Part shown: piece after piece, positions 45,401-56,930 of the stretch
How the letters are laid out: each line of letters begins with the position of its first letter
How positions within the stretch are numbered: the first letter of the stretch is position 1
Source of the DNA: Dysidea avara
Lineage: Eukaryota; Porifera; Demospongiae; Dictyoceratida; Dysideidae
Direction: 5' to 3'
Assembly (NCBI RefSeq): GCF_963678975.1
Contig: NC_089273.1
Span: forward strand, 2,877,788-2,941,787
Length of the DNA: 64,000 bases
Notes under the pieces: model-generated
Databases searched by the model: none
The model's input: only the letters and a program-made list of their open reading frames with translations
What the model was told of the DNA's origin: nothing
Made by a program: the position numbers and the translations under genes

Positions 45401-46219
45401 GAGTGGTAGAGTAGTGCTGCACCACTATACCTTGTAAAATACCTTTGATGTGGTTAAAAGAATGTATATAATAAACAAAATCTAATGGCTTTGATGTTGT
45501 TAGCAAATTTACACTTTCTGGGGAAGGCTCTGTAGGTAGTATGGGAGAGTGGCTAAGCAAAACAAGTTGGTGCTGTGCTGCTTCTAAAAATCAGGTGCCA
45601 TGCATCTAGTTAACTCATCTGGAAATAACCAACTATGTATTACTGATTTATTACTTTAAGGTTAAACATACTGCTAGTTTGCCTTCTTATCTAGGTCCTG
45701 GTGGAGCCATTTCTAAGAAATAATATTTCTAGTGCTTGTGACATGACTTTAAAATGGACCACAGTGTCTTGTTTAAAACCACTTCATTGCCATATTTCAG
45801 CAACTACACACATTATTCTTCTTGTCAGTCCCTCACAAGTGATGTTCTTCAAACCTTAGAATCATCATGGTTCTTCATTGGTCTGATTTTTGGTTCATAG
45901 TTTTAACTATTTGGCATGGGGATAACTCATACTTCTATGACAACATTTGAATTCCATGTCAATTAATGAGAAGTTAAGAATGCATAAATATTTAGTAACA
46001 TTGGATTAAGAACAAGTTGATGTAATGCTACTTCTAAAAACCAGGTGCTCATGCAGTTAATACTATCCCATTCTAACCATATAGTAATCAACCATGTATA
46101 TATTTGTACTATATATTCATGCTATTGTTATTATTAATTCAGCTAGACAATTAGATTTGTAATTACTGTCATAGTAATTTAGCATATTTCATAATTCATG
46201 AATTATTTTGTAATGCGGT
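45401..46219. other. AT-rich intergenic DNA, nothing recognised
   Basis: AAATCAGGTGCCATGCA (45588) and AAACCAGGTGCTCATGCA (46037), each preceded by AAGTTG.TG..TGCT, indicate a short local duplication. No gene is supported. Confidence 0.4.
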
Positions 46220-46690
46220 AATTATGTTGCTCTACACTGCTAAGGAAGTTTAACTATAACAAACCACTTTAAACAGCAAATTACGTACAAAAGTATCTTC
46301 CCAACTGTTTTATAGTATGTCTATCATGTTTTCTCACACAAATTGTTTAGAGAAAGCCTCGAGGATTCCTATCATTTTTGTTCTAATAAGTATGGGTGAC
46401 GGCTCCATTTCTACCCAAAGGATACACTATCTCTGGTATCCTAAGAGGCCTTTGATGTTGTTTTAAAGATGTTAAACGTCTATAACACTGAAAGGGAAGA
46501 CCGTTCACCAAGTATATGAATAGTAGCCATACTTGTTTTTCAGACCACCAAGAAGAAACCAACTCAGAGCAAAGTTTACCTGTGCGGAAGTTTAAACAGA
46601 TTTCATTTCGCCTTTACTTCTTATGTGCAAGCTGCTATTACCATTTATGATTTTGCTCACGTTGGTGCATACAGACAAACATAGGTAGAT
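46220..46690. repeat. Duplicated segment, copy 1 (partner at 47470-47950)
   Basis: AATTCATGAA, ACAAAAGTATCTT, TTTTCTCACACAAATT, GCAAAGTTTACCTGTG, GATTTTGCTCACGTTGGTGC and GATAGGTACACA match 47484-47944 in order. The offset is about 1.26 kb, so this is a diverged tandem duplication. The two copies each end at a (CA)-rich tract. Confidence 0.7.
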
Positions 46691-46692
46691 AG

Positions 46693-46809
<117 letters not shown>

Positions 46810-46814
46810 GCACC

Positions 46815-47292
46815 AGCCTATTATGCCGGTATAATTTTGAGCATAATAGGTGCCTGAAAGCATCAAGCATAATGCTAGCATAATAGGCAGAATAACTGTC
46901 ATATTGTAAGCAAAAATGCATGCCACAGAATAAGGTTGACTTACAATAATAAAACAGTCGATTCCACTTACATGGCATTAAGTAATTATCTGACACGACT
47001 GTTATTATAGTTTACAATGCAGCCAAATTCTTAATGCACAACAAGCACTTTTTACATTTAACCAGTTGCTCATAAGCCAAAGTTTATTACTATCCATAGA
47101 AAGTAACAAAACATTGGAACTGTGGCAAAAAATTTGAGCATAATTATGAGCATAATAGGTAAATATTTTGAGCATTGCAGCATAGCATAATAGGCAAAAT
47201 TAAAAGCATAATAGGCTGGTGCCTAACACACACACACACACACACATAAACACACAGCACACACACACAAACACACAGCACACACACACACT
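46815..47292. repeat. GCATAATAGG-rich stretch and second CA repeat
   Basis: GAGCATAATAGGTGCC, AGCATAATGCTAGCATAATA and AGCATAATAGGCTGGTGCC at 46840-46890 and 47140-47225 resemble the inner repeats of the AGGCCTG MITEs. An interrupted (CA)n tract runs 47226-47292. Confidence 0.6.
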
Positions 47293-47469
47293 TTTCTGAA
47301 AACAATTTCAGTAAACCAGGCGTGCGCCCAACCTGGTTTAAAAAATCAAAACCCCAAATCATGAAAAACTGATATATAGTGTACACATGGGTTTACGGTA
47401 TCCTGTGAACTTAAACAATAGGTTTTTGGTTGTGCAATAATACATAATTAATTTATTGCAATTCTTGGA

Positions 47470-47950
47470 TTTAGTAATTCATGAAATTCTCATAATTTTT
47501 TGATTGTGCCTTGTTATAAACAAGCCACTCATTATGCATACAAGTATCTTTTATAGTTTAACTATGTCGTTTTTTCTCACAAATTCTCTAGACAAAGCCC
47601 CAAAGCTGCTCTTAATTTTTTTTCGTGTACATAGGGGATATGCCCCCTTTTAGCCACTGTAAGGGATAGGGTAGTTTACAACCTACACCATTGTTTTCAG
47701 TTGATAAATGCCTGTAAAACACGAAGGGAAAGTAATTCACAAAGTCTGAGGAGAGTCACCACGCCTGTATTTCAGACTGCCAAAAAAGTCACCTCAGAGC
47801 AAAGTTTATCGGTGTGGAAGTTTAATACAGACTTCATTATGCTTTTACTTCTTTTGTAAAATCTATTTTTATCATTTAATGATTTTGCTCACACTGGTGC
47901 ATACATACAAACATCTGTAGATAGATACATAGATAGATAGGTACACATGC
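47470..47950. repeat. Duplicated segment, copy 2
   Basis: It is the partner of 46220-46690. It ends in a GATA-rich run (TAGATAGATACATAGATAGA, 47918-47940) in place of the long AC run. Confidence 0.7.
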
Positions 47951-47975
47951 ACACTTTTTAGAAAACAATTTTACT

Positions 47976-48041
47976 AAACCAGGCATGCACCCACAGCCAG
48001 CAGAATCAGCATTCTGCTGGCTGTGGATGTGTTCCTGGTTT
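47976..48041. repeat. Near-perfect hairpin
   Basis: AAACCAGGCATGCACCCACA and GCCAGCAGAAT pair with ATTCTGCTGGC and TGTGGATGTGTTCCTGGTTT around a 4-base loop, about 31 bp of stem. A shorter relative, AACCAGGCGTGCGCCCAACC followed by TGGTT, lies at 47316-47341. Confidence 0.85.
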
Positions 48042-48390
48042 AATAAATTATTAACTTTGATAAAAGTGCCAAATATGGTACTGTAACAGTGTTTGTGATT
48101 CATACCAACAGTTAAAATTACCATATCACACACAAACAACTCAACAGATAAAACCAATAGAGAATATGGAAGACATAAAGTGCTCAAATGTGCACATATA
48201 AAATATTACATCTTTATTGCCAAGCAACAGATGGGTCGTGTCCATCCATGCAGGTCAGTAGGTCGTATTCTTATGAGGCACTTTTGTAAAGCCATGGTTA
48301 TGCAGCATGCTATGGATTGTGTTTGTACTTTTATAATGAAATATTGGCACCTACAGAAAAGCAACTAAAACAGTTTGTGTTATCATAATT

Positions 48391-48886
48391 CAGTTGCAGG
48401 TCTAGGATTTTTAAAAGGGGGTTTCTGAAAGTTAGTATAGCTGAATAAGGCATTTGATGACATTTCTCTAGAAAATGTTGCAATTTAGAAGCTCTAAGAT
48501 CAGATTTTAGACTACTTTTAGTTAGCAATTACAATAAATCCAATGCTTTAAACTGTAAGTACTATAGCTAACTATAGGCAATTGGTGACTATAAGCTGTA
48601 GCTTTGATTACTCTATTAGAGTAGTTACTTGACTGCTCCATTAGAGTACCTCGGTCTTTTTTAATGCAGAGGGAAATGAAAAGTGAAATGTTGCTAAGGA
48701 TTTAATAGCTATAAATGGTTTCAGTTAAGTGCAGCTGCATGCATGCTACTGAAATGCAGTGGTATATAGCTGTTTGATATGACAAATTGTCAGTACAGCA
48801 ATGTGTATGTATTTAGACTGCCACCGAGCTAAATTTAAAAGGGGATTTCTGTTGAAACCCCAGAAACCCATCTAGATCCACCACTG
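48391..48886. mobile_element. CAGTGGCGGATCCAG-type element, 5-bp target duplication, copy 3
   Basis: CAGTTGCAGGTCTAGGATTT at the left pairs with ATCTAGATCCACCACTG at the right, and AAAGGGGGTTTCTG with GAAACCC. TAATT flanks both ends (48386-48390 and 48887-48891). Two CTCTATTAGAG-type motifs lie at 48608-48655. Confidence 0.8.
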
Positions 48887-48972
48887 TAATTTGAAAGATA
48901 TTCTGACTGCACCTGTAATATTGGAATAAATTCATGTTATGTAAGACCAAAAGACCAAGTTTGTAATTATTA

Positions 48973-49598
48973 CCCATCCAAAAACAGCTTATAGCTGTAA
49001 AAAAGTGTGCATCCAAGTAAAGCAGAGTTAACTGCGACAAAAAGTAATGATATCATAATGCGGCCATGTGCGAGGTGTGCAAGTTGTAAAATTAATATTA
49101 GCTAATCAGATAATACAATGTTATTGTTAAAGTGTTAATGAGAACTATGTGATGCTGCTAGTTTTTAAGTGTGTGAGCATCTTCATAAATGCCACATAAA
49201 TTTAATTCTCAATAAAGCAATGTGTATAGATTCTCTGATAGTAATAAATAGTTTGAGTTTGGCCACCTTTCCTTTGTTCATAGCATTGCTGTATACAGGA
49301 AAGGCGGCCAAACTCAAACTATTTATTACTATCAGAGAATCTATACACATTGCTTTATTGAGAATTAAATTTATGTGGCATTTATGAAGATGCTCACACA
49401 CTTAAAAACTAGCAGCATCACATAGTTCTCATTAACGCTTTAACAATAACATTGTATTATCTGATTAGCTAATATTAATTTTACAACTTGCACACCTCGC
49501 ACATGGCCGCATTATGATATCATTACTTTTTGTCGCAGTTAACTCTGCTTTACTTGGACGCGCACTTTTTTTACAGCTATAAGCTGTTTTTGGATGGG
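48973..49598. mobile_element. 626-bp near-perfect palindrome (foldback element)
   Basis: Two arms of about 300 bp are almost identical inverted copies, around a 25-base centre at 49273-49297. Only a handful of differences are visible (for instance GGCCACC/GGCCGCC and GTGTGCATCC/GTGCGCGTCC). The ends CATCCAAAAACAGCTTATAG and CTGTAAAAAAGTG resemble the Tigger TIR ATCCAAAACAGCCAAGCTG. Because of the symmetry, the same 72-codon frame appears on both strands (49169-49387 and 49183-49401); it is not a gene. The transcript would form a very long hairpin. Confidence 0.92.
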
Positions 49599-49723
49599 AT
49601 TTCAATACTTTTTGTTAGAATAAGCAATGCACTGTTGATAACAGTAGGTGAGTTTCCATGGTTTTGACAGAAATCCCAGATTACAGTGACAGAATATTAA
49701 AATATAACTGTAATTTTAGTGGC

Positions 49724-49914
49724 CAGGGCCGCCCACATTGGGGGTAACTGGAGTATTTTTCCCCCTACCACAGCCCAAAAGGGGCCACTTGAATACCTGT
49801 ATAAAGAAAGATCGATATACTCTAATAGAGCAGTCAGGATCTAGACCCTTCCTTGCCCCTGGGCCCCTCTTTAACTCTTTTCCCTGGGCCCTCCAATTTC
49901 TCTGGACGGCCCTG
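49724..49914. mobile_element. hAT MITE with perfect 8-bp target duplication
   Basis: CAGGGCCGCCCA and TGGACGGCCCTG are the inverted ends. TTAGTGGC flanks both sides (49716-49723 and 49915-49922). The interior holds AGATCGATATACTCTAATAG, one of the dispersed CTCTATTAGAG motifs. Confidence 0.92.
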
Positions 49915-49924
49915 TTAGTGGCAT

Positions 49925-51530
49925 GCAACTGCAGTCAACTAACACCCATTTTAACTAGTAAACCCTTAACAACACTTTGCCTTTCATCTTGTACTGCATT
50001 GAAACGATCAAGATACTCTATTAGAGCAGTCACAAAACAGCTGTAACACAGCAATCAATATTTAGCATAGTTACAACTTCTGCTTAGCATCGGATTGTAT
50101 AGTTTAAATTACTAGCTACTTACAGACTTTACAATATAAAAATATGGCACTTGTAGAAATGTGACTGTTCTATTAGAGTATCTCGATCTACTTCAAGCAT
50201 TGACTAATTCAAGTGAAGAAGCTACGCCCCTGCCAAGAGATCTTGGGAAATGAAATGAGAATAGTAAAGAAAAGGAAAGTATGTACAGAGACAATAGAGG
50301 GGCGCGTAATTATGTCCTGTTGTAAATAAACGTCTTTAAAATTTATATTACTACTAAATAAACGTACCAGAATAGGCTTGTGTGGCTGTTGTCTCCAAGG
50401 TTGTCTCATTACTTGTCTTTTCGTGTTGAAGGGATTTAGTCGCAATTGGTGAGTTTAACTATACATGTATTTGTGTTGTAAAACTTAATTGTAAAAAGGC
50501 GATTAGCACATATCATGATAAACATGTATTTGTCACAGTAGAGTCTCTCACGAAGTCACGATTATTACGAGACATTGGACCAGGGTAAAAAATTTACTGC
50601 TATATTTAGAGGTTGTAGCGTTTGTATATCTTAGTATCTTAATAAATAATCCCCCATGATCACTAATCACTAATAGTACAGTGAAAACTGGTCATTATTC
50701 AGGCCGTATGGACAAAATTTTCTAACCTTGCCTTTTAAAGAGGTGGCTGCATTGTGCGGCCTTAAAAAAAGGTAAGAAGCATGCTGTTCTAACTGGCTAT
50801 AGAGATGGATTTAGTGTATGACAGCGTATGAGACAGTGAGTGCTGGCAGCAAGGGGGCAGCCAATCTGTTAGAGCACCTAAAGCACTGCTTCAGACATAG
50901 GCAGTTGACTGTCAGCCCCAAGTGTAAAAAGTTTCACTATTGGTCCTTATAAGCTCCTGATGAAGAAAGTGATGAAGTCATTATCCATAGGATATATTTT
51001 TCAGGGTATCCATTTCAGTTCTACAATATAGTAGCCAAGCATAAGATGAACATAACACAGCATTCCAGTAGTTTAGTGGTGACCACAACACTGCCTGAGT
51101 TAAACTGTGGTGAGATTTGAGACTACCAGAAGCCCTGGAATGTCTTCAACACATGAAATACCAAATATCTAATGCCTGGCTTTCATCCACAGTGGACCTG
51201 TCTTGGTGGCCACTTGTACAGAAGGGAAACAGCTGCCACACAGTTTTGCGAGCGAAACAGCTAGTTGCCACACCCCTTAATTATCAATTTGTAAAATCTT
51301 TAGCAAAATTGTGTGTGTGAGCAAGTGCGATGTGGCAGTGCCGTGTATATGGTTGCTGCCTAGCAGTGACACATCACGAGTATTGAAGTCACTATGCGTT
51401 ACTGTATCATCCATCTAAATACAATCTCTGAATGTGTCATTTTGTGTAGAGAGCAATCTTCCACAAGAAGTGACCTGCAAGTTTCAGTGTATATTGTTAA
51501 CCATTAATATTGTTCACAATATTGTGAACT
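49925..51530. other. Intergenic or intron DNA with possible exons
   Basis: CTCTATTAGAG motifs occur at 50010-50035 and 50160-50190. A strong plus-strand donor, CAATTG|GTGAGT, is at 50448. An acceptor TTGTCACAG at 50539 opens RVSHEVTIITRHW before GGTAAA at about 50583. The minus strand at 50350-50445 also reads well and meets a GTACGT donor at 50361. At 50825-50945 the plus strand reads AYETVSAGSKGAANLLEHL and then a stop. None can be joined into a gene. CAGTGAAAACTGG (50690) is a Tigger-MITE fragment. Confidence 0.3.
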
Positions 51531-51537
51531 ATATGTA

Positions 51538-51713
51538 CAGTGAAACCTCACTTAGTGGCCACCTCTTTAATAAGACCACCTCATTATATTGGCCACCTCT
51601 AGTAGGTCCCAAATATAGCTAAGCATTACTTATGACCTCATTAATAAGGCCACCTTGTTATTCAGGCCAAATTTTTTGGTCCCACAGCCTGCCATATTAA
51701 TGAGGTTTCATTG
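51538..51713. mobile_element. Tigger/pogo MITE, TA target duplication
   Basis: CAGTGAAACCTCACT at the left and AATGAGGTTTCATTG at the right are inverted, with TA on each side (51536-51537 and 51714-51715). CAGTGAAACCTC is the usual start of pogo/Tigger-derived MITEs. Inside, GGCCACCTC words repeat. It lies in the intron just before the exon at 51753. Confidence 0.85.
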
Positions 51714-51752
51714 TACTTATGTGAATTTTTATTTTTCGTAACTTTTCTTCAG

Positions 51753-51787
51753 GTTTACTGATGGGCACTATGAAGCATTGTTGACTG
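51753..51787 (+). CDS. Penultimate exon of an unknown host gene
   Basis: A strong acceptor (TTTTTCGTAACTTTTCTTCAG) and a donor ACTG|GTACGT bound 35 bases. The frame is one base, then FTDGHYEALLT, then one base. That final base joins the first two bases of the exon at 51922 to make a valine codon, and the frame stays open to a stop. Matching phases across the intron are good evidence of a real gene. I do not recognise the family, and upstream exons were not found. Confidence 0.65.
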
Positions 51788-51921
51788 GTACGTGTATAAT
51801 GTGGTGACTTGAAATGCTAAAACAGTACGTAGCATGTCTTGTATGTACATGTAATGTGTTGTAATGTGTCCACACATCCACACATCTTAGAAATAAATAT
51901 AATTGTATTCTCTATAAATAG

Positions 51922-52052
51922 TCAGTTCCATTGTGCCACTGGGTCATAAGTTGGTTGAGTATGGATCATCCAGGGAACTTGAGTCACATTTTGTCCTGGC
52001 TAAGTGGATCTCATCCACTGACAGAATATACAAGATCAGATCACGTGTATAA
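51922..52052 (+). CDS. Last exon of an unknown host gene
   Basis: After the acceptor CTCTATAAATAG the frame reads VSSIVPLGHKLVEYGSS, RELESHFVLAKWISS, TDRIYKIRSRV and stops at TAA (52050-52052). The amphipathic, charged sequence without low-complexity tracts looks like the conserved C-terminus of a globular protein. It follows the 35-base exon at 51753 in matching phase. No membrane segment is present. It could be the end of the gene that holds the ankyrin exon at 41400, but nothing links them directly. Confidence 0.7.
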
Positions 52053-52198
52053 ATTACAGTGGAACTTGTTTATTGCCACCTTCACTCATTCAGCAGGTAA
52101 CAGTGTATAAATTCTCAATTGGAATTGGCTTTTCAAGAGTGGTTGTCTTTCTATACTAGTGGCCATTAAGATAGGTTGTACTGATAGAGTGTACATAC

Positions 52199-52300
52199 TA
52201 GAGATGCAACAATATCCTCCACTTAGTGTCGTTTGATAGTGATGCAATGGAGACTATGTATTATTGCATTTAAATACTATACTATTATATTGCAACTCTA
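52199..52300. mobile_element. Short hAT-like MITE
   Basis: TAGAGATGCAACAATAT at the left and ATATTGCAACTCTA at the right are inverted, in the style of hAT ends. The flanks GTACATAC and GCACGTAT match at five of eight positions, so the duplication is decayed or by chance. Confidence 0.6.
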
Positions 52301-52639
52301 GCACGTATTTATAACAGGAATGTTTGTTAACTGTTCAGACATACTGGAGCCACACCCACTCATCTGGATTCTACAAATGGAGTCATACCAACTTGTTGTC
52401 ATCATACTTACTCGTTACTCCCATTGTGTTTGGATGAATATACATGCCGTCATGTGAGACTTGCTACCATGGCGGGCCACTGGAAAACATTTGCATAGCA
52501 GTTATATTACAGTCATTACTGTACAATTCTTACATTGTTGTTGTGAAAAGTGTTTGGTATTCATGTGTCTCCTCTGTATGTTGTAATTACAAGTGTAATT
52601 TTGTGTGGGGGTGCTATAAAATGCAATAATGCATGGAGA

Positions 52640-53604
52640 CAATTGTATTAGGCGATTTTGCACACTTCCTTTTAAGCTAGCTACATGTGCTAATTACTCA
52701 CAGCTTGTGTCAACAACTGGTAACCGCAGTTGTACTCTTGTGTCATTCTTTAAGTCGCGCCCTTAGAGGACAAATTATGTGGGGCGACTAATTTCAAAAC
52801 GAAGGATGGTATGCAGCACCATAGATTATATCTATGGCAGCACACTTCTTGGTGGCTATATGTACTGATTAACTACATAGAGCGCCAGTTCATCAATACC
52901 CAGTAACCGCAGTTGTGCTCTGCATCATTCTTTAAATTCCGAGTAAAATTCTTAGAGAGCAAATGACGTGGGGGCGACTAAATTCAAATTTCAAACTAGC
53001 CATTCTCGATAACAAATGTTTCAATCTGAACGAAACTTTCAGAACAGTTTAAAGACACATTGTCCTACATGCCAAGCGAGTATTGCGGAAAACAACAATC
53101 TGGGATTTGTATTTGGCCTCTAGGTCGACTGAGGACAACTGAAACTTCGTTTGGTGCTGAAATCACGACTGTAGGGTAATCATGTATGGTGAAATCGATG
53201 ATGTGAATCTTGAGGTGATTGAGACTGAAGCGATAACAGGGCGATCAATGTCCGGAATGCACAAAGGAACGCAAGGCATACACCTGCGGTTGCGTCTAAC
53301 CGCATGCGATAAAAAAAAATAATAATAATAATAAAAATGATACTTCCCCTTTGATGTCGGCAACCTCGATCACGAAACAATTGGCATGGATTTGCTTTAC
53401 TGCTTGTGTGGTAGTTACTAGTGACACGATGAGTTCAACTCCAGAGTTTCAGAGGGATAGCGTAAGTGACGGGTGGATTACAGGAAGGCCGAATTTGACA
53501 ACGTTCGTTCTTGTAAAATCCTCAAGTAGTGGTCGCGTCATTTATTGTCTGCGGCGCGCGTTTCTGCTTTACTAGCCGCGCGACTCACTACCGTGAGTCT
53601 TGAT
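52640..53604 (+). mobile_element. Hairpin-ended element, copy 2 (left border uncertain)
   Basis: It ends in GACTCACTACCGTGAGTC (53582-53599) followed by TTGAT, the same layout as 14352-14374. Upstream, 53307-53336 is an AAT-triplet tract, in the place of the AAG tract in copy 1. Within 52715-52960 a segment starting AACTGGTAACCGCAGTTGT is repeated once, with GTCATTCTTTAA and GGGGCGACTAA. The GC content is higher than in the surroundings. No ORF is convincing. The start may lie anywhere between 52640 and 53000. Confidence 0.5.
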
Positions 53605-55130
53605 CATAGCTTCTAGATCAACTAGAAATGGTTTAATAGTTTTAAAAGATTTGAAATATTACTTTCCTTTATAGTTAAAATAGGCTGTTTTCGCTTTAAA
53701 TTTTTCTCAATCATTATTGGTTCATGGTGTGTGTATTTGCTATGGTTTGGCTGCAAGACCACAAAATTAATGGTTCTAGAAAAAAATCAATAAGTTATGA
53801 TAGGCAGTGGAATTTTGTGGTCTGTTGCTGTCGTATGTGGTATGAACCTCCAATACTCACTCTTGACCAGCCCATGCAAAGGATTGTACAATAATAAAGT
53901 ATCCTAGTACAATACAATGTAACCATCTGTACAAAATTACTGCAGTTACTGTTTTTTGGACTCATGGATAATGATCCATTAACTCAATAGGTGGCATGGC
54001 TACTATACAAAGTACAGTAGGGCATTGATGGGGCAAATACTTGCTACTATTCGTTTACACCATCCATGTTACATGTAATGTGCATAACAATGGCCAACAG
54101 TACACTGCATTTCTACCCCAGTCAACCCTCCAGTCTGCCAGTTTATACCATTAGTTTTTTAGAAAAGGTGCTTTTAAGTGTCTTGTAAGTGAAATGGAGA
54201 TCTGCGGAGTTAGCTAGTATGCAAAGAATGTACCGTATATGCACGTACAAATTTTTTAATATTTACCCATCCATATACATGCCTGATAACCAGAATAAAA
54301 AAAGCCAAGTGGGTATGATTTACAATCTCAAGATCTATACACAGTAAGTAGATTTGTACCTGTTGTGCCAGCTTAACTAATTTAAAATAATCAGTTTTTT
54401 GTGAGTATACTGCAATAAGCCATTTACAGACATAGTTTTGGAATTATTGGGCATCCAAGGGAATAATCAGTGGACTCTGATGGCTATCTCTTCTTAATAT
54501 GATTAAACTGAAAGTTGAACCAGAATTATTAACTATGAATATAGACAGAAAAGTTTCTAAAAGATCAACATACACTAAGAGAACATTCAAATACTATAAT
54601 GGAGCAAGTCATGCCATCTCATGTTAAAATCTGCTACCATTAATTGGAACCGAACACATGATTACCTCTCATTCTGAGCCTTGTATATCTTATACCACTG
54701 CAAGTCACTGAGCACATTATTGTCTAAGTCTCTATTATGTACATAGATGCTCTAGTCTGCTGTAATATATAGGAACTTACCTAAATGCTAAATATTTGAC
54801 CTCTATGGTTTTTCATCAGAAACTTGCAAATGTGCAGTGAGAGCAGGAGGGTCATTACCATTATCTGTTATCTCTAGTACTCTCAACAGTACAGCTAGTT
54901 ATAATAGTCCAGATTAATGTAGCTACGTATAGTTACACTTTAGTTCAACTTCTTTAATATCTTGTGAAGACCAATATCAAAGAGTCCACTATACATTTCT
55001 TCCAATTGAATGAGAATATCTTAGTTACAATACACAAGGTGGCTACTCTATGGATGCAGCAATCTTGAAAACTGAAATACACATGCTCAAGATTTTATTG
55101 TTTAGACAAGTAGTACAGCAGCATAGAGCG
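53605..55130. other. Intergenic DNA, nothing certain
   Basis: At 54822 an acceptor-like TTTTTCATCAG is followed by an open frame, TCKCAVRAGGSLPLSVISS, to a stop at 54918. It could be a last exon but has no partner. The rest is AT-rich without repeats I can define. Confidence 0.35.
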
Positions 55131-55132
55131 AT

Positions 55133-55735
55133 AATTGTGTACTTTTTGATACAATTATGAAACTTTCCATATAAGTTGTGACATAATTTTTTTGATATAA
55201 TGCCATTGCATATTTGACCTTTGGTGACCTTCACAACCATTTTTGTATTGAAAATTGACTTTATCTCCCTGAGGTATCATTTTGCACAGTTTCAAATTAA
55301 TTGTGTTGCTAAAATGGACTGCTCGGCTTTTATTTGAAGTCAATAGGTGATTGCATTCCAAAGTTATGATCATTAATATTAGCCATGAAATTCTATGAAT
55401 TACTTGCTCATTAGTAATTTACACCCCAAGGGCAAAGAATTTTTTTTAAATGATGATAATTTGTAGTGGAATGAGATATTAACTTCAAATCAAAGTCAAT
55501 AACAGTTCTTAGATTAACACCTGTAATTTAATACCATGTATTAACAGTGTAAAATAATGCCTCAGGGAGATAACGACAAAATAATAATATTACTAATTTT
55601 CAATGAAAAATGGCTATAAAGGTAACCAAAGGTCAAATCCATGATGGCTCTATATTAAAATAAAATGTCATGAGTAGTACAATTTGTGTGGAAAGTTTCA
55701 CAATATTATTGTATCACAAAGTGCACAAAATGCTT
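55133..55735. mobile_element. Foldback element with long diverged arms
   Basis: Words of the left arm (GATACAATTATGAAACTTTC, ATTTGACCTTTGGT, GTATTGAAAATTGA, ATCTCCCTGAGG) return inverted in the right arm (CCTCAGGGAGAT, TTTTCAATGAAAAATGG, ACCAAAGGTCAAAT, GAAAGTTTCACAATATT). Arms are about 150-190 bp with many changes. TTATTTGAAGTCAATAG here and GTGGAAAATTTCATG at 19234 suggest more copies. Confidence 0.65.
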
Positions 55736-55893
55736 ATTTTTTGGTGCTGTACACTCTACTAATTTTAATGGTTCAATCTTAAATAATGGCGAAATACAAG
55801 CAGCAGTGGCATGTAGGCTCTGATGAAATAACAGAAAATCATTGAAATAATGTGACCAGGCCTGCGAAAATAGGGAATGTGAACACATACAGG

Positions 55894-56463
55894 TAGGCCT
55901 GCATCAAATATGCCAGCATAATAAAAAGCATAATAGGCTGAAGTATTATACCAGCATAATGCTGGCATATTAGGTTGATGTTTCAAACTATGGAGCTTAA
56001 TTCCATGAAAATAGATCGATACTCCCTAATAGAGTAGTCAGTGAAAACTGCAAACTGCAATAGAGCACTCAAATGCATTGTACATAACACCTTAGATCAA
56101 TACTCTCTAATAGAGTAGTCAGTGAAAACTGCAAACTGCAATAGAGCACTCAAATGCATTGTACATAACACCTTAGATCAATACTCTCTAATAGAGTAGT
56201 CAGTGAAAACTGCAAACTGTAATAGAGCACTCAAAATCATTGTACATAACACCTTAGATCGATACTCTCTAATAAAACAGCCACTTCATAGTAACATACT
56301 CTAATAGAGCATTCACTGATTAAAATTTTCATGACTAATGTTGCTAACCTAGGAGCATAATGCAAGCATAATGGGAACACCTGAAAAGTGTAATAGGTGA
56401 AAATTTTTGGGAAATTCCTGAAAGGATCTGGGCAAAATTTTGAGCATATTTTAATCAGGCCTA
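55894..56463 (+). mobile_element. Mutator-like MITE, AGGCCTG family, copy 3
   Basis: TAGGCCTGCATCAAATATGC at the left and GCATATTTTAATCAGGCCTA at the right are inverted. ACATACAGG flanks both ends (55885-55893 and 56464-56472), a perfect 9-bp duplication. It is longer than the other copies because an 81-bp unit is tandemly tripled (56031, 56112, 56193). Each unit carries one CTCTAATAGAG motif and an AATAGAGCACTCAAA word. Confidence 0.9.
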
Positions 56464-56930
56464 CATACAGGGTAAATCTTGATGCTAGAACAGATTATCT
56501 GTATTATGTAACTTGCAGTATATAGCCAGTTTAATGCTGAATTGACATTGAAAATTGTGTGGCTATAGCTTAGTGACATAAAAAGTTAAAACATAGGAAA
56601 CTTTATGTGTCCACAAGCCGTATTTTTGCAAGACTTATCACAAACAATACTTTGCTTCACTACATGAAGATAGTCTAACTAACTTTGTTTCAACTAGTTG
56701 TGGCTGGAAAGCTAATTAGCTGATGTTTATGTCAAAATATGCTTCTTATATGCCCATAAATTACTTCTGGAGAAATTTATCAGAATGGAGTCTTGAGAAC
56801 TGAAACAACTAGCTCCAGTATTGATGGGTATTAATTAAACACGTGGAAATAGTACTGTAGGTTAGATACTGTGTGACAATATAAGGGAGACATTTTTCAG
56901 AAGTACCGGAAGGAGTTATCAATATATAGA

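Noticed and set aside
49169..49401. Identical 72-codon frames on both strands
   Set aside because: They are the two arms of the palindrome read from each side; no family features.
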